The translations under genes and the position numbers were made by a program. Shown here piece by piece: positions 7,378 to 8,067 of a stretch of 8,067 nt of DNA (the stretch's first letter is position 1; every line of letters starts with the position of its first letter). Source of the DNA: Bacteroidales bacterium (GTDB lineage Bacteria; Bacteroidota; Bacteroidia; Bacteroidales; UBA12481); contig JAGHDB010000148.1 of assembly GCA_021160155.1 (NCBI GenBank), positions 1-8,067 of the forward strand. Direction: 5' to 3'. The notes beneath the pieces were generated by a model. It was given only the letters and a program-made list of their open reading frames with translations. It made no database searches and was not told the DNA's origin.

Positions 7378-8067
7378 ATGAAAAAGAAAATTCCGCTTTA
7401 CGTTCAAATTATTATCGGAATGCTTTTGGGCATTCTTTGGGGTATTGTTGCCGTTCGTTTACATCTGGTGAAATTTACCAGTGACTGGATCAAGCCATTC
7501 GGGACTATCTTTATCAATCTGCTTAAACTGATTGCTGTCCCCCTGGTATTTGCTTCACTGATTAAAGGAATATCGGGTTTAAACAACATCGGCCGTTTAA
7601 GTAAAATGGGTCTTAAGACGCTTGGACTCTATATTATTTCTATGCTGGGTGCTATAGTAATTGGTCTGGCTATTGTCAATACTATTCGTCCCGGCAATAC
7701 TTTTCCTGATGAGAAACGTGCCGAATATTTACAGAAATTTGAGCATAGTATTGGCGAAAAAAGCCAGGCAGCCAGCAAGATACAAGAGCAGTCGCCGTTA
7801 CAGTTTCTGGTGGATATGGTGCCTGAGAATATTTTTGCAGCTGCGAGTCAGAATAAAAATATGCTTCAGGTTATCGTTTTTGCTATCCTGATAGCTGTTT
7901 CTATGATGCTGCTTCCCGAGAAAAAAGTCAAACCGTTCAGAAAATTAATTAAGAGTATCAATGATATTATATTAAAACTAATTGATTTGATTATGATGAC
8001 AGCCCCGTTTGGGGTGTTTGCCCTGCTGGCCGGACTTGTAGGGGACTTTTCAGGAGATACCGATCTT
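7378..8067 (+). CDS. Dicarboxylate/amino acid:cation symporter (SDF family), 5' part
   Basis: The 230 residues seen are the N-terminal half of a sodium- or proton-coupled carrier of the SDF (DAACS, TC 2.A.23) family, which imports C4-dicarboxylates or acidic and neutral amino acids across the inner membrane. Hydrophobic segments lie at about 6-29, 43-68 (with the conserved LIAVPLVFASLIKGI at 51-65), 82-102, 161-180 and 197-222 (with APFGVFALLAGLVGD at 209-223). A charged, probably extracytoplasmic loop spans about 103-150 and ends in a segment, SPLQFLVDMVPENIFAA (139-155), typical of the family. The substrate-binding hairpin and the NMDGT-like motif lie off the window, so glutamate, aspartate and dicarboxylate carriers cannot be separated. 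Family members are usually 400-440 residues long. The ATG follows the buk stop by six bases and the start MKKKIPLYVQIIIG matches relatives. Confidence 0.9.
   Translation, partial: MKKKIPLYVQIIIGMLLGILWGIVAVRLHLVKFTSDWIKPFGTIFINLLKLIAVPLVFASLIKGISGLNNIGRLSKMGLKTLGLYIISMLGAIVIGLAIVNTIRPGNTFPDEKRAEYLQKFEHSIGEKSQAASKIQEQSPLQFLVDMVPENIFAAASQNKNMLQVIVFAILIAVSMMLLPEKKVKPFRKLIKSINDIILKLIDLIMMTAPFGVFALLAGLVGDFSGDTDL

Larger units (their letters stand above)
2110..8067 (+). other. Probable six-gene operon: two acyl-phosphate modules, a dehydrogenase and a transporter
   Basis: Six same-strand genes follow one another with gaps of 13, 13, 5, 6 and 6 bases. No terminator-like hairpin and no room for an internal promoter in the gaps can be seen. 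The order is pta, hydroxyacyl-CoA dehydrogenase-like gene, ackA, ptb, buk, symporter. The start codons lack Shine-Dalgarno sequences, as is usual in Bacteroidota, so tight packing and translational coupling are the main evidence for co-expression. The right end of the operon is outside the window. Confidence 0.8.

Noticed and set aside
2154..8067. Idea that the operon is a bacterial microcompartment or defence system
   Set aside because: There are no shell proteins, encapsulation peptides, nucleases or defence domains; all genes are metabolic enzymes or a carrier.

Overview
This 8,067-base window looks like a chromosomal segment of a bacterium of the phylum Bacteroidota, probably an anaerobic or facultative fermenter. 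Three things point there: the only two promoter-like boxes I can find match the Bacteroidota -7 consensus TAnnTTTG; none of the genes has a recognisable Shine-Dalgarno sequence; and the proteins read like members of that phylum. The phylum call is an inference, because there is no rRNA or other marker gene here. Base composition looks moderate and even, and I see no mobile element, tRNA, rRNA, CRISPR array or long repeat.

Layout. Positions 1-1964 (minus strand) hold most of an aconitate hydratase whose C-terminal end lies beyond the left edge. A divergent intergenic region of 189 bases (1965-2153) follows. It carries one candidate promoter facing each way and, between them, a perfect TGAT-N4-ATCA dyad resembling a CRP/FNR-family operator. 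From 2154 to the right edge six genes lie on the plus strand with gaps of only 5-13 bases, so they are very probably one operon: pta (phosphate acetyltransferase), a 3-hydroxyacyl-CoA dehydrogenase-like gene, ackA (acetate kinase), ptb (phosphate butyryltransferase), buk (butyrate kinase), and the first 230 codons of a dicarboxylate/amino acid:cation symporter that runs off the right edge.

How they fit together. The operon holds two complete acyl-CoA -> acyl-phosphate -> acid + ATP modules, one for acetyl-CoA (Pta-AckA) and one for butyryl- or branched-chain acyl-CoA (Ptb-Buk). The enzymes of each step are homologous between modules (Pta with Ptb, AckA with Buk). This is substrate-level ATP production with excretion of short-chain acids, reversible towards acid activation. 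The dehydrogenase-like protein sits inside the acetate module. It keeps the NAD-binding glycine motif and the His-Glu pair of 3-hydroxybutyryl-CoA dehydrogenase, but other conserved active-site positions are changed, so its substrate is uncertain. Thiolase, crotonase and butyryl-CoA dehydrogenase are absent from the window, so a full butyrate pathway is not shown. The symporter probably supplies an amino acid or dicarboxylate substrate. The most interesting item is the dehydrogenase-like protein; the rest is well-known biochemistry in a compact arrangement.
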